From Mesorhizobium sp. WSM4904 (GTDB lineage Bacteria > Pseudomonadota > Alphaproteobacteria > Rhizobiales > Rhizobiaceae), in the NCBI RefSeq assembly GCF_029674545.1, contig NZ_CP121354.1, forward strand, positions 4,163,001-4,227,000: a stretch of 64,000 nucleotides of DNA. Direction: 5' to 3'. The notes under the pieces were generated by a model, which made no database searches, was not told where the DNA came from, and saw only the letters and a list, made by a program, of their open reading frames with translations. Of the stretch, positions 52,333-62,427 are shown piece after piece; the stretch's first letter is position 1; each line of letters opens with the position of its first letter. A program made the translations under genes and the position numbers.

Positions 52333-53127
52333 ATGCGGCTCAAGATCACCCACCGGACCGAGTACCGCTACGACGCACCCGTACAGTATCTGCTGCAGCG
52401 GCTGCGCCTGATGCCGCTCAGCGGGCCGACGCAGACAGTCGCGTCCTGGGCGACCAGGATCGACGGCGCGCGCGAGGAAGTGCGTTTCATCGACCATTTC
52501 GGCAACGATACCCGGCTGGTGAGCGCCGAGGGCGGCCACAACGTCATCACGGTCGAGGCCGCGGGCGAGGTGACGACGCGCGACACGGCCGGTGTATCCG
52601 GAGCGCACCATGGTTTTACGCCGCTCTGGCTGTTCGCTCAGGAAACGCAGCTCACCATCGCCGGTGACGGCATCCGCCAACTGGCCGCATCGGTCGGCGA
52701 GGGGACCGACATCGACCGGCTGCACAGGCTGATGGGCACGATCCGCGAGCGCGTCGCCTACAAGCCCGGCACGACCAGCGCCGTGACGCCGGCGGAGGAA
52801 GCGCTGGCTCTGAAGGCCGGCGTCTGCCAGGACCACAGCCACATTTTCGCTGCCGTCGCGCGCGTGATGGGCTTTCCCGCCCGCTATGTCAGCGGCTATC
52901 TGATGATGGACGCCTCGGTCGAGCAGGCGGCAAGCCATGCCTGGGCCGAAGCGCATGTGCCCGGCCTCGGCTGGGTTGCCTTTGATCCCGCGAACGGCAT
53001 CTCTCCCGACGAACGCTACGTGAGAGTGGCGACGGGTCGCGACTATCGCGATGCCTCGCCTGTGTCGGGAATAGTGCTGGGGCAAGCGCAAGAGAAGCTT
53101 GCCGTCACCGTCACGGTAGAGCAGTAA
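52333..53127 (+). CDS. transglutaminase-like protease of the Anbu operon
   Basis: A 264-residue protein. An N-terminal beta domain (MRLKITHRTEYRYDAPVQ) is followed by the transglutaminase core with the triad Cys165 (GVCQDHSH), His202 (ASHAWAEAHV) and Asp218 (AFDPANG). It is expected to be a papain-like peptidase or amide transferase acting on the product of the ATP-grasp enzyme. The ATG is 14 bases after the alpha-E stop; a TTG at 52315 is possible. Its last codons merge with a family A repeat. Confidence 0.92.
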   Translation: MRLKITHRTEYRYDAPVQYLLQRLRLMPLSGPTQTVASWATRIDGAREEVRFIDHFGNDTRLVSAEGGHNVITVEAAGEVTTRDTAGVSGAHHGFTPLWLFAQETQLTIAGDGIRQLAASVGEGTDIDRLHRLMGTIRERVAYKPGTTSAVTPAEEALALKAGVCQDHSHIFAAVARVMGFPARYVSGYLMMDASVEQAASHAWAEAHVPGLGWVAFDPANGISPDERYVRVATGRDYRDASPVSGIVLGQAQEKLAVTVTVEQ

Positions 53128-53206
53128 ACCGCGAACCGCTCTATCTCATTGTCTTGATGCAATTCCGCGCGGAAAACCGTTTCACACTTTTCCTGGAATT
53201 GCTCTG
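53118..53206 (+). repeat. family A repeat copy 9
   Basis: GAGCAGTAAACCGCGAACCGCTC (first hairpin shortened and fused to the transglutaminase stop codon, shown here as GAGCAG ... GAACCGCTC), then GCAATTCCGCGCGGAAAACC and CTTTTCCTGGAATTGCTC. Confidence 0.85.
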
Positions 53207-53210
53207 GCTC

Positions 53211-53270
53211 TTTGTCTTGACGCAATTCCGGACGGAAAACCGTTTCACACTTTTCCTGGAATTGCTCTAG
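53211..53270 (+). repeat. family A repeat copy 10, second hairpin only
   Basis: GCAATTCCGGACGGAAAACC ... CTTTTCCTGGAATTGCTC, tandem to copy 9, ends 10 bases before the Anbu ATG. The whole 153-base gap between transglutaminase and Anbu is repeat sequence. Confidence 0.87.
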
Positions 53271-53280
53271 AAGAGCGACC

Positions 53281-54012
53281 ATGACCTATTGCGTCGGCCT
53301 CAAGATCGATCGCGGGCTCGTGTTCATGTCGGACACGCGCACCAATGCCGGCATGGATTCGATCTCGACCTTCAAGAAGATGCATGTCTGGGAAGAGCCC
53401 GGCGAGCGCGTCATCGTGCTGATGTCGGCGGGCAATCTTGCCACGACCCAGGCCGTCGTCAGCCTGCTCGACGAGCGCAACAAGGCGGTCGGCGACCGCC
53501 ACGAGAAGCTGCTCGAAACGCCGTCCATGTACCAGACCGTGCGGCTGGTCGGCGAAACTGTGAAAGAGGTGATCGCGCAATCGTCGCCAACCGGCGACCA
53601 GGCCGATTCCTATTTCAACGCCTCCTTCATCCTCGGCGGTCAGATCAAAGGCAGTCCGCCAAGGCTGTTCATGATCTATCCCGAGGGCAATTTCATCGAG
53701 TCGACCGACGACACGCCGTTCTTCCAGATCGGCGAGACCAAATACGGCAAGCCGATCATCATTCGCGCCTACGACCGCGCGATGAGCCTGGCCGAGACGG
53801 TGAAGCTGCTTCTGGTTTCCTTCGACTCAACGCTGAAGTCGAATCTGTCTGTCGGCTTGCCCCTCGATCTGCTCTTCCTGGAGAAGGACGCGCTCAAGGT
53901 CGGTCTCAAGAAACGGTTCGGCCAGGACGACCAGTATTATCGCGCTATTTCCGAGGGCTGGTCGAACGCGCTTAAGACGGCTTTCGCCAGCTTGCCGGAC
54001 TTTCCGGGGTAG
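53281..54012 (+). CDS. Anbu (bacterial proteasome-type) protease homologue
   Basis: A 243-residue Ntn-hydrolase-fold protein related to HslV and proteasome beta subunits. It begins MTYCVGLKIDRGLVFMSDTRTNAG, the characteristic Anbu N-terminus, in which Thr2 would be the nucleophile after Met removal. Next come VLMSAGNLATTQAVVS and QADSYFNASFILGGQIKG. Anbu assembles into open helical or ring particles of unknown substrate. It completes the operon ATP-grasp, alpha-E, transglutaminase, Anbu. GAAGAG lies before the ATG. Confidence 0.93.
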   Translation: MTYCVGLKIDRGLVFMSDTRTNAGMDSISTFKKMHVWEEPGERVIVLMSAGNLATTQAVVSLLDERNKAVGDRHEKLLETPSMYQTVRLVGETVKEVIAQSSPTGDQADSYFNASFILGGQIKGSPPRLFMIYPEGNFIESTDDTPFFQIGETKYGKPIIIRAYDRAMSLAETVKLLLVSFDSTLKSNLSVGLPLDLLFLEKDALKVGLKKRFGQDDQYYRAISEGWSNALKTAFASLPDFPG

Positions 54013-54126
54013 GTCGCCTTTTTCCGTTCAGGCGGCGGTTGATCGATTATATTTAACACGTTAATCAAATTGCTGATGGGCCGGCGCTATCGCCGGCTAT
54101 GACTGGTCGATCCGGCGAGAGGCTGT

Positions 54127-55539
54127 ATGAACAACGATGAATTCAAGGCATGGTCGAGACGCGCGGCCGACTGGGGCGCGGACTACCGCGCGAGTCTGCG
54201 CGAGCGGCCGGTGCGGCCTGCGATAGGTCCGGGCGAGATCTTCAGGAGTATCGAGGCCTCGCCGCCTGAAACGGCAGAGCCGATGGAAAAGATCTTCGCC
54301 GATTTCGAAGCGAAGATCGTGCCGGGCATGACGCATTGGCAGCATCCGCGCTTCTTCGCCTATTTTCCGGCCAACGCGGCGCCGGTTTCGGTCGTGGCGG
54401 AATATCTGGTCTCGGCGATGGCGGCGCAGTGCATGCTGTGGCAGACCTCGCCGGCTGCTACCGAGCTCGAGATGCGCATCGTCGACTGGATGCGGCAGGC
54501 GCTCGGGCTGCCCGAAGGGTTCTCCGGCGTCATCCAGGATTCCGCCTCATCGGCGACGCTTGCCGCGGTGCTCACCATGCGCGAGCGGGCGCTGGACTGG
54601 CAGGGCAACAAAAAGGGGCTCGCAGGACAGGCGAAGCTGTGCGTCTATTCTTCCGACCAGGTCCACACGTCGATCGACCGCGCGGTCTGGGTTTCGGGCA
54701 TCGGCGAGGAGAACCTCGTTCGCATCCCGGTAGCCGGCCGTTTCCGCGCGATGGACGCGGCGGCGCTGGAGGCAGCGATCATTGCCGATCGCGAGGCTGG
54801 CCTGCTACCCGCCGGCATCATCGCATGTGTCGGCGGCACCAGCACCGGCGGCACCGACGACATCGCCGCTGTTGCCGCTATCGCGAAGCGGCATGGGCTT
54901 TACCTTCATGTCGACGCAGCGTGGGCAGGATCGGCCATGATCTGCCCGGAATACCGGCATTTCTGGGCTGGCGTCGAGGGCGCCGATTCGATTGTCTTCA
55001 ATCCGCATAAATGGCTGGGCGCGCAGTTCGACTGCTCGATCCAGTTTGTCCGCCAACCGGAAGACCTCGTGCGCACGCTGGCGATCAAGCCGGACTATCT
55101 CAAGACCCGCGGCCACGACGGCATCATCAACTATTCGGAATGGTCGGTACCGCTCGGCCGCCGTTTCCGGGCGCTGAAGCTCTGGTTCCTGCTGCGCGCC
55201 CATGGGCTGGAAGGCCTGCGCAGGATGATCCGCAATCACGTCGCCTGGAGCGAAGGCCTCGCCGGGCGACTTGCCATGGAGGACGACTTCGAGCTCGTCA
55301 CCGAGCCGATGCTGTCGCTGTTTTCGTTCCGGCATCGCGCCCCGGCGGACGCCGACCCGGACGAGCACAATCTGCGGCTTGTCGATGCCATCAACACGGA
55401 CGGCCGCATCTATCTGACGCAGACCCGCGTGGACGGACGAGTGGCGATCCGTTTCCAGGCGGGGCAGTTCGAGACCACGGCTGCCGATATTGACGCGGCC
55501 TTCGATGTGGTCACCGAGGTCGCGCGTCGTCTTGTCTGA
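54127..55539 (+). CDS. group II PLP-dependent (aromatic amino acid-type) decarboxylase
   Basis: A 470-residue enzyme of the aromatic-L-amino-acid decarboxylase group. Typical are MTHWQHPRFFAYFPAN, WQTSPAATELEMRIVDWM, GVIQDSASSATLAAVLTMRE, VGGTSTGGTDDIAAV, VDAAWAGSAMICPE and the PLP lysine Lys295 in FNPHKWLGAQFDCS. Near the end are NTDGRIYLTQTRVDG and FQAGQFET. The substrate may be tryptophan, tyrosine, Dopa or phenylalanine; not decidable from sequence by eye. GAGAGG precedes the ATG. It is between Anbu and glpR and likely its own unit. Confidence 0.9.
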   Translation: MNNDEFKAWSRRAADWGADYRASLRERPVRPAIGPGEIFRSIEASPPETAEPMEKIFADFEAKIVPGMTHWQHPRFFAYFPANAAPVSVVAEYLVSAMAAQCMLWQTSPAATELEMRIVDWMRQALGLPEGFSGVIQDSASSATLAAVLTMRERALDWQGNKKGLAGQAKLCVYSSDQVHTSIDRAVWVSGIGEENLVRIPVAGRFRAMDAAALEAAIIADREAGLLPAGIIACVGGTSTGGTDDIAAVAAIAKRHGLYLHVDAAWAGSAMICPEYRHFWAGVEGADSIVFNPHKWLGAQFDCSIQFVRQPEDLVRTLAIKPDYLKTRGHDGIINYSEWSVPLGRRFRALKLWFLLRAHGLEGLRRMIRNHVAWSEGLAGRLAMEDDFELVTEPMLSLFSFRHRAPADADPDEHNLRLVDAINTDGRIYLTQTRVDGRVAIRFQAGQFETTAADIDAAFDVVTEVARRLV

Positions 55540-55617
55540 GGCGGCAAAATGGGTTGCGAACCGGTTTGCGTTTGCGATCAAGTGAATTTCGTTAGCCGGC
55601 TTATACCTATTCATCGC

Positions 55618-55650
55618 TTTCGTTTTCCGATATAGACCAGAAAAACGAAA
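55618..55650. promoter_or_regulatory. probable GlpR operator before glpR
   Basis: TTTCGTTTT and AAAACGAAA form a perfect 9-bp inverted repeat with a 15-base spacer, just upstream of the glpR ribosome binding site (GGAGG). DeoR-family repressors bind TTTCG-rich sites of this kind. Autoregulation is the simplest reading. Confidence 0.65.
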
Positions 55651-55664
55651 ACGGAGGACGCCGG

Positions 55665-56432
55665 ATGTTTCTTTCGCCACGCCATGCCGAGATCATACAG
55701 ATGGCGAAGGACCACGGCCGCGTTCTGGTCGAAGACCTGGCGACACATTTCAACGTGACGCCGCAGACCATCCGCAAGGACCTCAACGACCTCTGCGACC
55801 AGCGTTTGCTGACACGCGTCCATGGCGGCGCGTTGTTTCCGTCCGGCATCGAGAACATGGAATATGAGGCGCGGCGCAAGATTGCGGCCGAGGAGAAGGA
55901 GGCGATCGGTCGCGCCGCAGCCAGGCTGATCCCCGACAACGCCTCGCTGTTCATCAATATCGGCACTACCACTGAAGCCGTCAGCAAGGCGCTGCTCGAC
56001 CATAACGGGCTTATGGTCATCACCAATAATATCAATGTTGCCAATAGGATGCGCATCTACCCTTCGATCGAGGTGGTGATCGCCGGCGGCGTGGTGCGCG
56101 GCTCGGACGGCGGCGTCGTCGGTGAGGCCGCCGTCGATTTCATTCGTCAGTTCAAAGTGGATTACGCCGTCATCGGCGCCTCGGCCATCGACCACGACGG
56201 CGCCTTGCTCGACTTCGATTTTCGCGAGGTGAAAGTGGCGCAAGCCATCATCGCCAATGCGCGTCACGTGATTCTCGTCTCCGACCAGACCAAATTCGAG
56301 CGCACGGCGCCGGTTCGCATCGGCCATCTGTCGCAGGTCAACACCTTCATCACCGACCGGTGCGATATCCCTTCGGTGCGCAGGATCTGCGAGGAGACGG
56401 AGGTTCGTTTGATCGAGACGGCGCTCGGATAA
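55665..56432 (+). CDS. glpR: DeoR/GlpR-family repressor of the glycerol operon
   Basis: A 255-residue DeoR-family regulator. The N-terminal helix-turn-helix (EIIQMAKDHGRVLVEDLATHFNVTPQTIRKDLNDLC) is followed by RVHGGALFPSG and a sugar-phosphate-binding sensor domain (LFINIGTTTEAVSKALLDH, VIAGGVVRGSDGGVVGEAA, VIGASAIDHDGALLDFDFREVKVAQAII). The ligand is expected to be glycerol 3-phosphate. It lies directly before glpD and shares the TTTCG-type operator pattern. GGAGG is seven bases before the ATG. Confidence 0.93.
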   Translation: MFLSPRHAEIIQMAKDHGRVLVEDLATHFNVTPQTIRKDLNDLCDQRLLTRVHGGALFPSGIENMEYEARRKIAAEEKEAIGRAAARLIPDNASLFINIGTTTEAVSKALLDHNGLMVITNNINVANRMRIYPSIEVVIAGGVVRGSDGGVVGEAAVDFIRQFKVDYAVIGASAIDHDGALLDFDFREVKVAQAIIANARHVILVSDQTKFERTAPVRIGHLSQVNTFITDRCDIPSVRRICEETEVRLIETALG

Positions 56433-56466
56433 GGTCGCTTCGCGGGCATCTCACACATCTGTGATA

Positions 56467-56521
56467 TTTCGTTTGACATTCGTATTGAGTTCGAAATAAT
56501 CCCGTCACGGTTTCGCGAAAC
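56467..56521 (+). promoter_or_regulatory. glpD operon promoter with GlpR-type sites
   Basis: TTGACA at 56473 and an AATAAT-like -10 about 16-17 bases on form a sigma-70 promoter. TTTCG half-sites lie at 56467 and in the perfect palindrome GTTTCGCGAAAC (56510-56521), just downstream of the start site. Repressor binding there would block the glp operon. Confidence 0.65.
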
Positions 56522-56558
56522 ACAAAAATGGTGCAATGCGAAATCGTGGAGGAACCCT

Positions 56559-58085
56559 GTGAGCGCATCCCCGATCCATGACATTTTCGTCATAGGTGGC
56601 GGCATCAACGGCTGCGGCATCGCCCGTGATGCCGTCGGCCGTGGATTTTCGGTTTTCCTGGCCGAGATGAACGATCTTGCCAGCGGGACGTCCTCCGGCT
56701 CGACCAAGCTGATCCATGGCGGCCTGCGCTATCTCGAATTCTATGAATTCCGCCTGGTGCGTGAAGCGCTGATGGAGCGCGAGGTTCTCTGGAAGAACGC
56801 GCCGCACATCATCTGGCCGATGCGCTTCGTGCTGCCTTATGCCAAGGGCTTGCGCCCGGCCTGGCTGATCCGGCTCGGCCTGTTCCTCTACGACCATATC
56901 GGCGGGCGCAAGCTGCTGCCGGCGACGAAGACGCTGGACATGGCCAGCGACCCGGCCGGCAAACCACTTAAGCCGCTCTTCCGCAAGGCGTTCGAATATT
57001 CGGACGGCTGGGTCAACGATGCCCGCCTGGTAGCGCTCAATGCCCGCGACGCGGCCGACCGCGGCGCCGTCATCCGCACCCGCACCAAAGTGGTCAGCGC
57101 GCGCCGCGACGGCGCGCTGTGGACGATCAAGATCCAGAACGTGCTGACCGGCGAGACCGAGGAAGTTCGGGCCCGCCTTCTCGTCAATGCCGCGGGACCC
57201 TGGGTCGATCAGGTGCTGGCAAAGGCGGTCGGGCAGAACGACGTGCACAATGTTCGCCTGGTGCAGGGCAGCCACATCGTCATCAAGAAGAAGTTCGACG
57301 ATCCGCGCGCCTACTTCTTCCAGAACAAGGACGGGCGCATCATCTTCGCCATTCCCTACGAGGAAGAGTTCACGCTGATCGGCACTACCGACCGCGACTA
57401 TCCCGGCGATCCGCATGACGTGAAGATCAGCGATGCCGAGATCGACTATCTCTGCGCCGCGGCGAGCGAATATTTCGCGCAACCCGTCAAGCGCTCGGAT
57501 ATCGTCTGGACCTATTCCGCCGTGCGCCCTCTCTATGACGACGGCGCCTCGAAGGCGCAGGAAGCGACGCGCGACTATGTGCTGAAGGCCGAAGGCGGGG
57601 AGGGCGCAGCCCCCTTGCTCAATTCATTCGGCGGCAAGATCACGACGTTCCGCCGGCTGGCTGAATCGATGCTGGAGAAGATCGAAGGTTTTCTCGGCAA
57701 GCGCGGCAAGCCATGGACCGCCAATGCGCCGCTGCCGGGCGGCGATTTCCCGGCGACCGGTTTCGACGCGCAGGTTGCCAGGTTGAAGAATGCCTATCCG
57801 TTCCTCGACCAGCGGCTGGCGCGCAGGCTCACCCGGCTGTACGGTACGCGCGCCGAGAAGCTGCTCGGGCTGGCCAAGTCGAATGCCGATCTCGGCCGCA
57901 ATTTCGGCGCCGACGTTTACGAGGCCGAGCTGCGCTACCTCGTCGAGAACGAATGGGCCGTCACCGCCGAGGACGTGCTGTGGCGCAGGACCAAGCGCGG
58001 CCTGCATTTCAGCCGCGAGCAGACAGCGGCCTTGGAAGAATTCATGCGTGGACTGAGCCGACGCCACGTCGCGGCGGCCGAATAA
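56559..58085 (+). CDS. glpD: aerobic glycerol-3-phosphate dehydrogenase
   Basis: A 508-residue FAD enzyme. The dinucleotide fold is FVIGGGINGCGIARDAVGRG; later come LASGTSSGSTKLIHGGLRYLE, LVNAAGPWVDQVL, GSHIVIKKKF, TLIGTTDRDYPGDP and the C-terminal GKITTFRRLAESML. It oxidises glycerol 3-phosphate to dihydroxyacetone phosphate at the inner membrane, passing electrons to quinone. The GTG at 56559 has TGGAGGAA before it. It is first gene of the glpD-glpSTPQUV operon. Confidence 0.96.
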   Translation: MSASPIHDIFVIGGGINGCGIARDAVGRGFSVFLAEMNDLASGTSSGSTKLIHGGLRYLEFYEFRLVREALMEREVLWKNAPHIIWPMRFVLPYAKGLRPAWLIRLGLFLYDHIGGRKLLPATKTLDMASDPAGKPLKPLFRKAFEYSDGWVNDARLVALNARDAADRGAVIRTRTKVVSARRDGALWTIKIQNVLTGETEEVRARLLVNAAGPWVDQVLAKAVGQNDVHNVRLVQGSHIVIKKKFDDPRAYFFQNKDGRIIFAIPYEEEFTLIGTTDRDYPGDPHDVKISDAEIDYLCAAASEYFAQPVKRSDIVWTYSAVRPLYDDGASKAQEATRDYVLKAEGGEGAAPLLNSFGGKITTFRRLAESMLEKIEGFLGKRGKPWTANAPLPGGDFPATGFDAQVARLKNAYPFLDQRLARRLTRLYGTRAEKLLGLAKSNADLGRNFGADVYEAELRYLVENEWAVTAEDVLWRRTKRGLHFSREQTAALEEFMRGLSRRHVAAAE

Positions 58086-58124
58086 TGACCGCCCAATAGC
58101 GCGCAAGGCCTGGGAGGAGGCGTG

Positions 58125-59204
58125 ATGCTGGAATTGAGGAACGTGACGAAGACGGTCGGTGCGCAGGAGCATATCCGCGACGTGTCGCTGACGCTTCAGC
58201 ACGGCTCGCTGAACGTCCTGCTCGGGCCGACGCTTTCCGGCAAGACCAGCCTGATGCGGCTGATGGCCGGGCTCGACGCGCCGACCTCCGGCTCGGTCTG
58301 GTTCGACGGCAAGGACGTCACCGGACAGCCGGTGCAGAAGCGCAACGTCGCCATGGTCTACCAGCAGTTCATCAACTATCCGGCGATGACCGTCTACGAG
58401 AACATCGCCTCGCCGCTTCGGGTCGCCGGCGTCGATCACGCCAGGATCGACAAGGAGGTGCGCAACGCCGCCGCGCTCCTGAAGCTCACGCCCTATCTCG
58501 ACCGCACGCCGCTCAGCCTGTCGGGCGGCCAGCAGCAGCGCACGGCGCTTGCCCGCGCCATTGTCAAGAACGCCAGCCTGGTGCTGCTGGACGAACCGCT
58601 CGCCAATCTCGACTACAAGCTGCGCGAGGAACTGCGGGCCGAGCTGCCGAAGATCTTTGCCGCCGCCGGCACCATCTTCGTTTACGCGACCACCGAGCCG
58701 CACGAGGCGCTTTTGCTCGGCGGCAACACGGCGACTCTCTCGGAAGGGCGGGTCACGCAATTCGGGCCGACCGTGGAAGTGTTCCGCAAGCCGGTCGACC
58801 TGGTGACGGCACGAACCTTCGCCGATCCGCCGCTCAACACCATCGTGCTTGCCAAGAAGGGATCCGATTTCCTGCTCGAAGGCGGCGTCAAGCTGCCGGT
58901 CCCGCCGGAATTGCTCGGCATTCCGGATGCCAGCTACACGATCGGCTTCCAGCCGCACCATTTGTCGCTCGATCGCCCCAGTGCCGGCGCCGTGCCGGTG
59001 CGGGCAAAGGTGACCATCACCGAGATCACCGGCTCGGAAAGCTTCGTGCATCTCGACTTCGCCGATGCGCGCTGGGTCATGCTTGCGCATGGCATTCTCG
59101 ATTTCGAGACCGACGACGAGGTCGAGGTGTTCATCGATCCGCGCCACATCATGGTGTTCGACCAGAACGGCCGCGCCGTGACTGCGTCGAAGCTGGCGGC
59201 CTGA
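58125..59204 (+). CDS. glpS: glycerol ABC importer ATPase GlpS, switch histidine missing
   Basis: A 359-residue MalK-type ATPase. Walker A GPTLSGKTS is at residues 34-42, the signature LSGGQ intact at 132-136 and Walker B LVLLDEP. The H-loop reads ATTEP instead of VTHDQ: the switch His is Thr190. A C-terminal TOBE/MOP domain follows. The ATG at 58125 is four bases after AGGAGG; a GTG one codon earlier is less likely. It pairs with GlpT, whose defects are complementary. The gene order matches the Rhizobium leguminosarum glycerol operon. Confidence 0.92.
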   Translation: MLELRNVTKTVGAQEHIRDVSLTLQHGSLNVLLGPTLSGKTSLMRLMAGLDAPTSGSVWFDGKDVTGQPVQKRNVAMVYQQFINYPAMTVYENIASPLRVAGVDHARIDKEVRNAAALLKLTPYLDRTPLSLSGGQQQRTALARAIVKNASLVLLDEPLANLDYKLREELRAELPKIFAAAGTIFVYATTEPHEALLLGGNTATLSEGRVTQFGPTVEVFRKPVDLVTARTFADPPLNTIVLAKKGSDFLLEGGVKLPVPPELLGIPDASYTIGFQPHHLSLDRPSAGAVPVRAKVTITEITGSESFVHLDFADARWVMLAHGILDFETDDEVEVFIDPRHIMVFDQNGRAVTASKLAA

Positions 59205-59214
59205 GGAGGAAGCG

Positions 59215-60282
<1,068 letters not shown>

Positions 60283-61149
60283 ATGGACAAGACCTGGAAC
60301 AACAAGGCCTGGTTCCTTGTCCTGCCGGTGCTGGTGCTGGTAGCGTTCTCGGCCGTCATCCCGCTGATGACCGTCGTCAACTATTCGGTGCAGGACACGT
60401 TCGGCAACAACGTCTTCTTCTGGGCCGGCACCGAGTGGTTCGAAGAGCTGCTGCATTCCAACCGCTTCTGGGAAGCGATGGTGCGCAACCTGATCTTCTC
60501 CTTCATCATCCTGGCGATCGAAGTGCCGCTCGGCGTCTTCATCGCGCTCAACATGCCAAAGAAGGGCTGGGGCGTGCCGGTCTGCCTGGTGCTGATGGCG
60601 TTGCCGCTGCTCATTCCGTGGAACGTCGTCGGCACGATCTGGCAGGTCTTCGGCCGCAACGACATCGGCCTGCTCGGCTACTACGTCAACAGGCTCGGCA
60701 TCAATTACAACTATGTGCAGAATCCGATCGACGCCTGGGTCACGGTCATCGTCATGGATGTCTGGCACTGGACGAGCCTGGTCGTGCTGCTCTGCTATGC
60801 CGGCCTGGTCTCGATCCCCGACGCCTTCTACCAGGCGGCCAAGATCGACGGCGCGTCGCGCTGGGCGGTGTTCCGCTACATCCAGCTGCCGAAGATGCAG
60901 CGCGTGCTGCTGATCGCCGTGCTGTTGCGCTTCATGGACAGTTTCATGATCTACACCGAGCCCTTCGTCGTCACCGGTGGCGGTCCGGGCAATTCGACGA
61001 CCTTCCTGTCGATCGATCTGGTCAAGACGGCGCTCGGACAGTTCGATCTCGGTCCGGCGGCCGCCATGTCGCTGGTCTACTTCCTGATCATCCTGTTGTT
61101 GTCATGGGTGTTCTACACCGTGATGACCAACTACGACGCGGAGCGCTGA
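60283..61149 (+). CDS. glpP: glycerol ABC importer permease GlpP
   Basis: A 288-residue MalF-type permease with six helices. It contains ITVVNYS-like LMTVVNYSVQDTFGN, the EAA loop (EAA-like YQAAKIDGASRWAVFRYIQLPKMQ) that docks the ATPases, and TGGGPGNSTTFLSIDLV. Its start abuts the glpT stop. It forms the pore together with GlpQ. Confidence 0.92.
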   Translation: MDKTWNNKAWFLVLPVLVLVAFSAVIPLMTVVNYSVQDTFGNNVFFWAGTEWFEELLHSNRFWEAMVRNLIFSFIILAIEVPLGVFIALNMPKKGWGVPVCLVLMALPLLIPWNVVGTIWQVFGRNDIGLLGYYVNRLGINYNYVQNPIDAWVTVIVMDVWHWTSLVVLLCYAGLVSIPDAFYQAAKIDGASRWAVFRYIQLPKMQRVLLIAVLLRFMDSFMIYTEPFVVTGGGPGNSTTFLSIDLVKTALGQFDLGPAAAMSLVYFLIILLLSWVFYTVMTNYDAER

Positions 61150-61150
61150 G

Positions 61151-62059
<909 letters not shown>

Positions 62060-62062
62060 TCC

Positions 62063-62350
62063 ATGAATCTCGACTTCTCCTGGATGGCATGGACCTGGCC
62101 GACGGCCGCCTTCTTCGTCGTCATCGTGCTGATGCTCTTCGGCATGGGCGTGTGGGAATATGTCACGCCCGGCGGCAATCCGCGCGTCGGCGTGCTGCGC
62201 TTCGAGACGACGCGCGGCGACCGCCTCTTCGTTTCGCTGCTCGGCAGCGCCTTTATCCATCTCGCTTGGCTGGGTCTGGTTGGGCCCAACCTGTGGTGGG
62301 CTCTCGCTCTCTCCGTGGTCTACGCGATTGGCGTATTCCGATACGTATAG
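62063..62350 (+). CDS. glpU: small membrane protein GlpU of the glycerol importer (DUF2160)
   Basis: A 95-residue protein with two to three hydrophobic helices (WPTAAFFVVIVLMLFGMGVWE, AFIHLAWLGLVGP and WALALSVVYAIGVFRYV) around a polar loop (RVGVLRFETTRGDRLFVSLLG). It belongs to DUF2160, which is found in glycerol ABC operons; its job is not well defined, perhaps stabilising the permease. It starts three bases after glpQ. A strong hairpin follows its stop. Confidence 0.88.
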   Translation: MNLDFSWMAWTWPTAAFFVVIVLMLFGMGVWEYVTPGGNPRVGVLRFETTRGDRLFVSLLGSAFIHLAWLGLVGPNLWWALALSVVYAIGVFRYV

Positions 62351-62363
62351 AGGGGGAAATAGT

Positions 62364-62393
62364 TGGAGCGGCCGCGTGCTGGCGGCCGCTCCA
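62364..62393 (+). other. 12-bp hairpin between glpU and glpV
   Basis: TGGAGCGGCCGC and GCGGCCGCTCCA form a perfect 12-bp stem with loop GTGCTG, 13 bases after the glpU stop. There is no T tract. It likely stabilises either the upstream message end or a processed glpV message, helping the binding protein to be made in excess. Confidence 0.7.
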
Positions 62394-62427
62394 GATCGCA
62401 CTTGAAACTTAAGACTGGAGGAGACAC

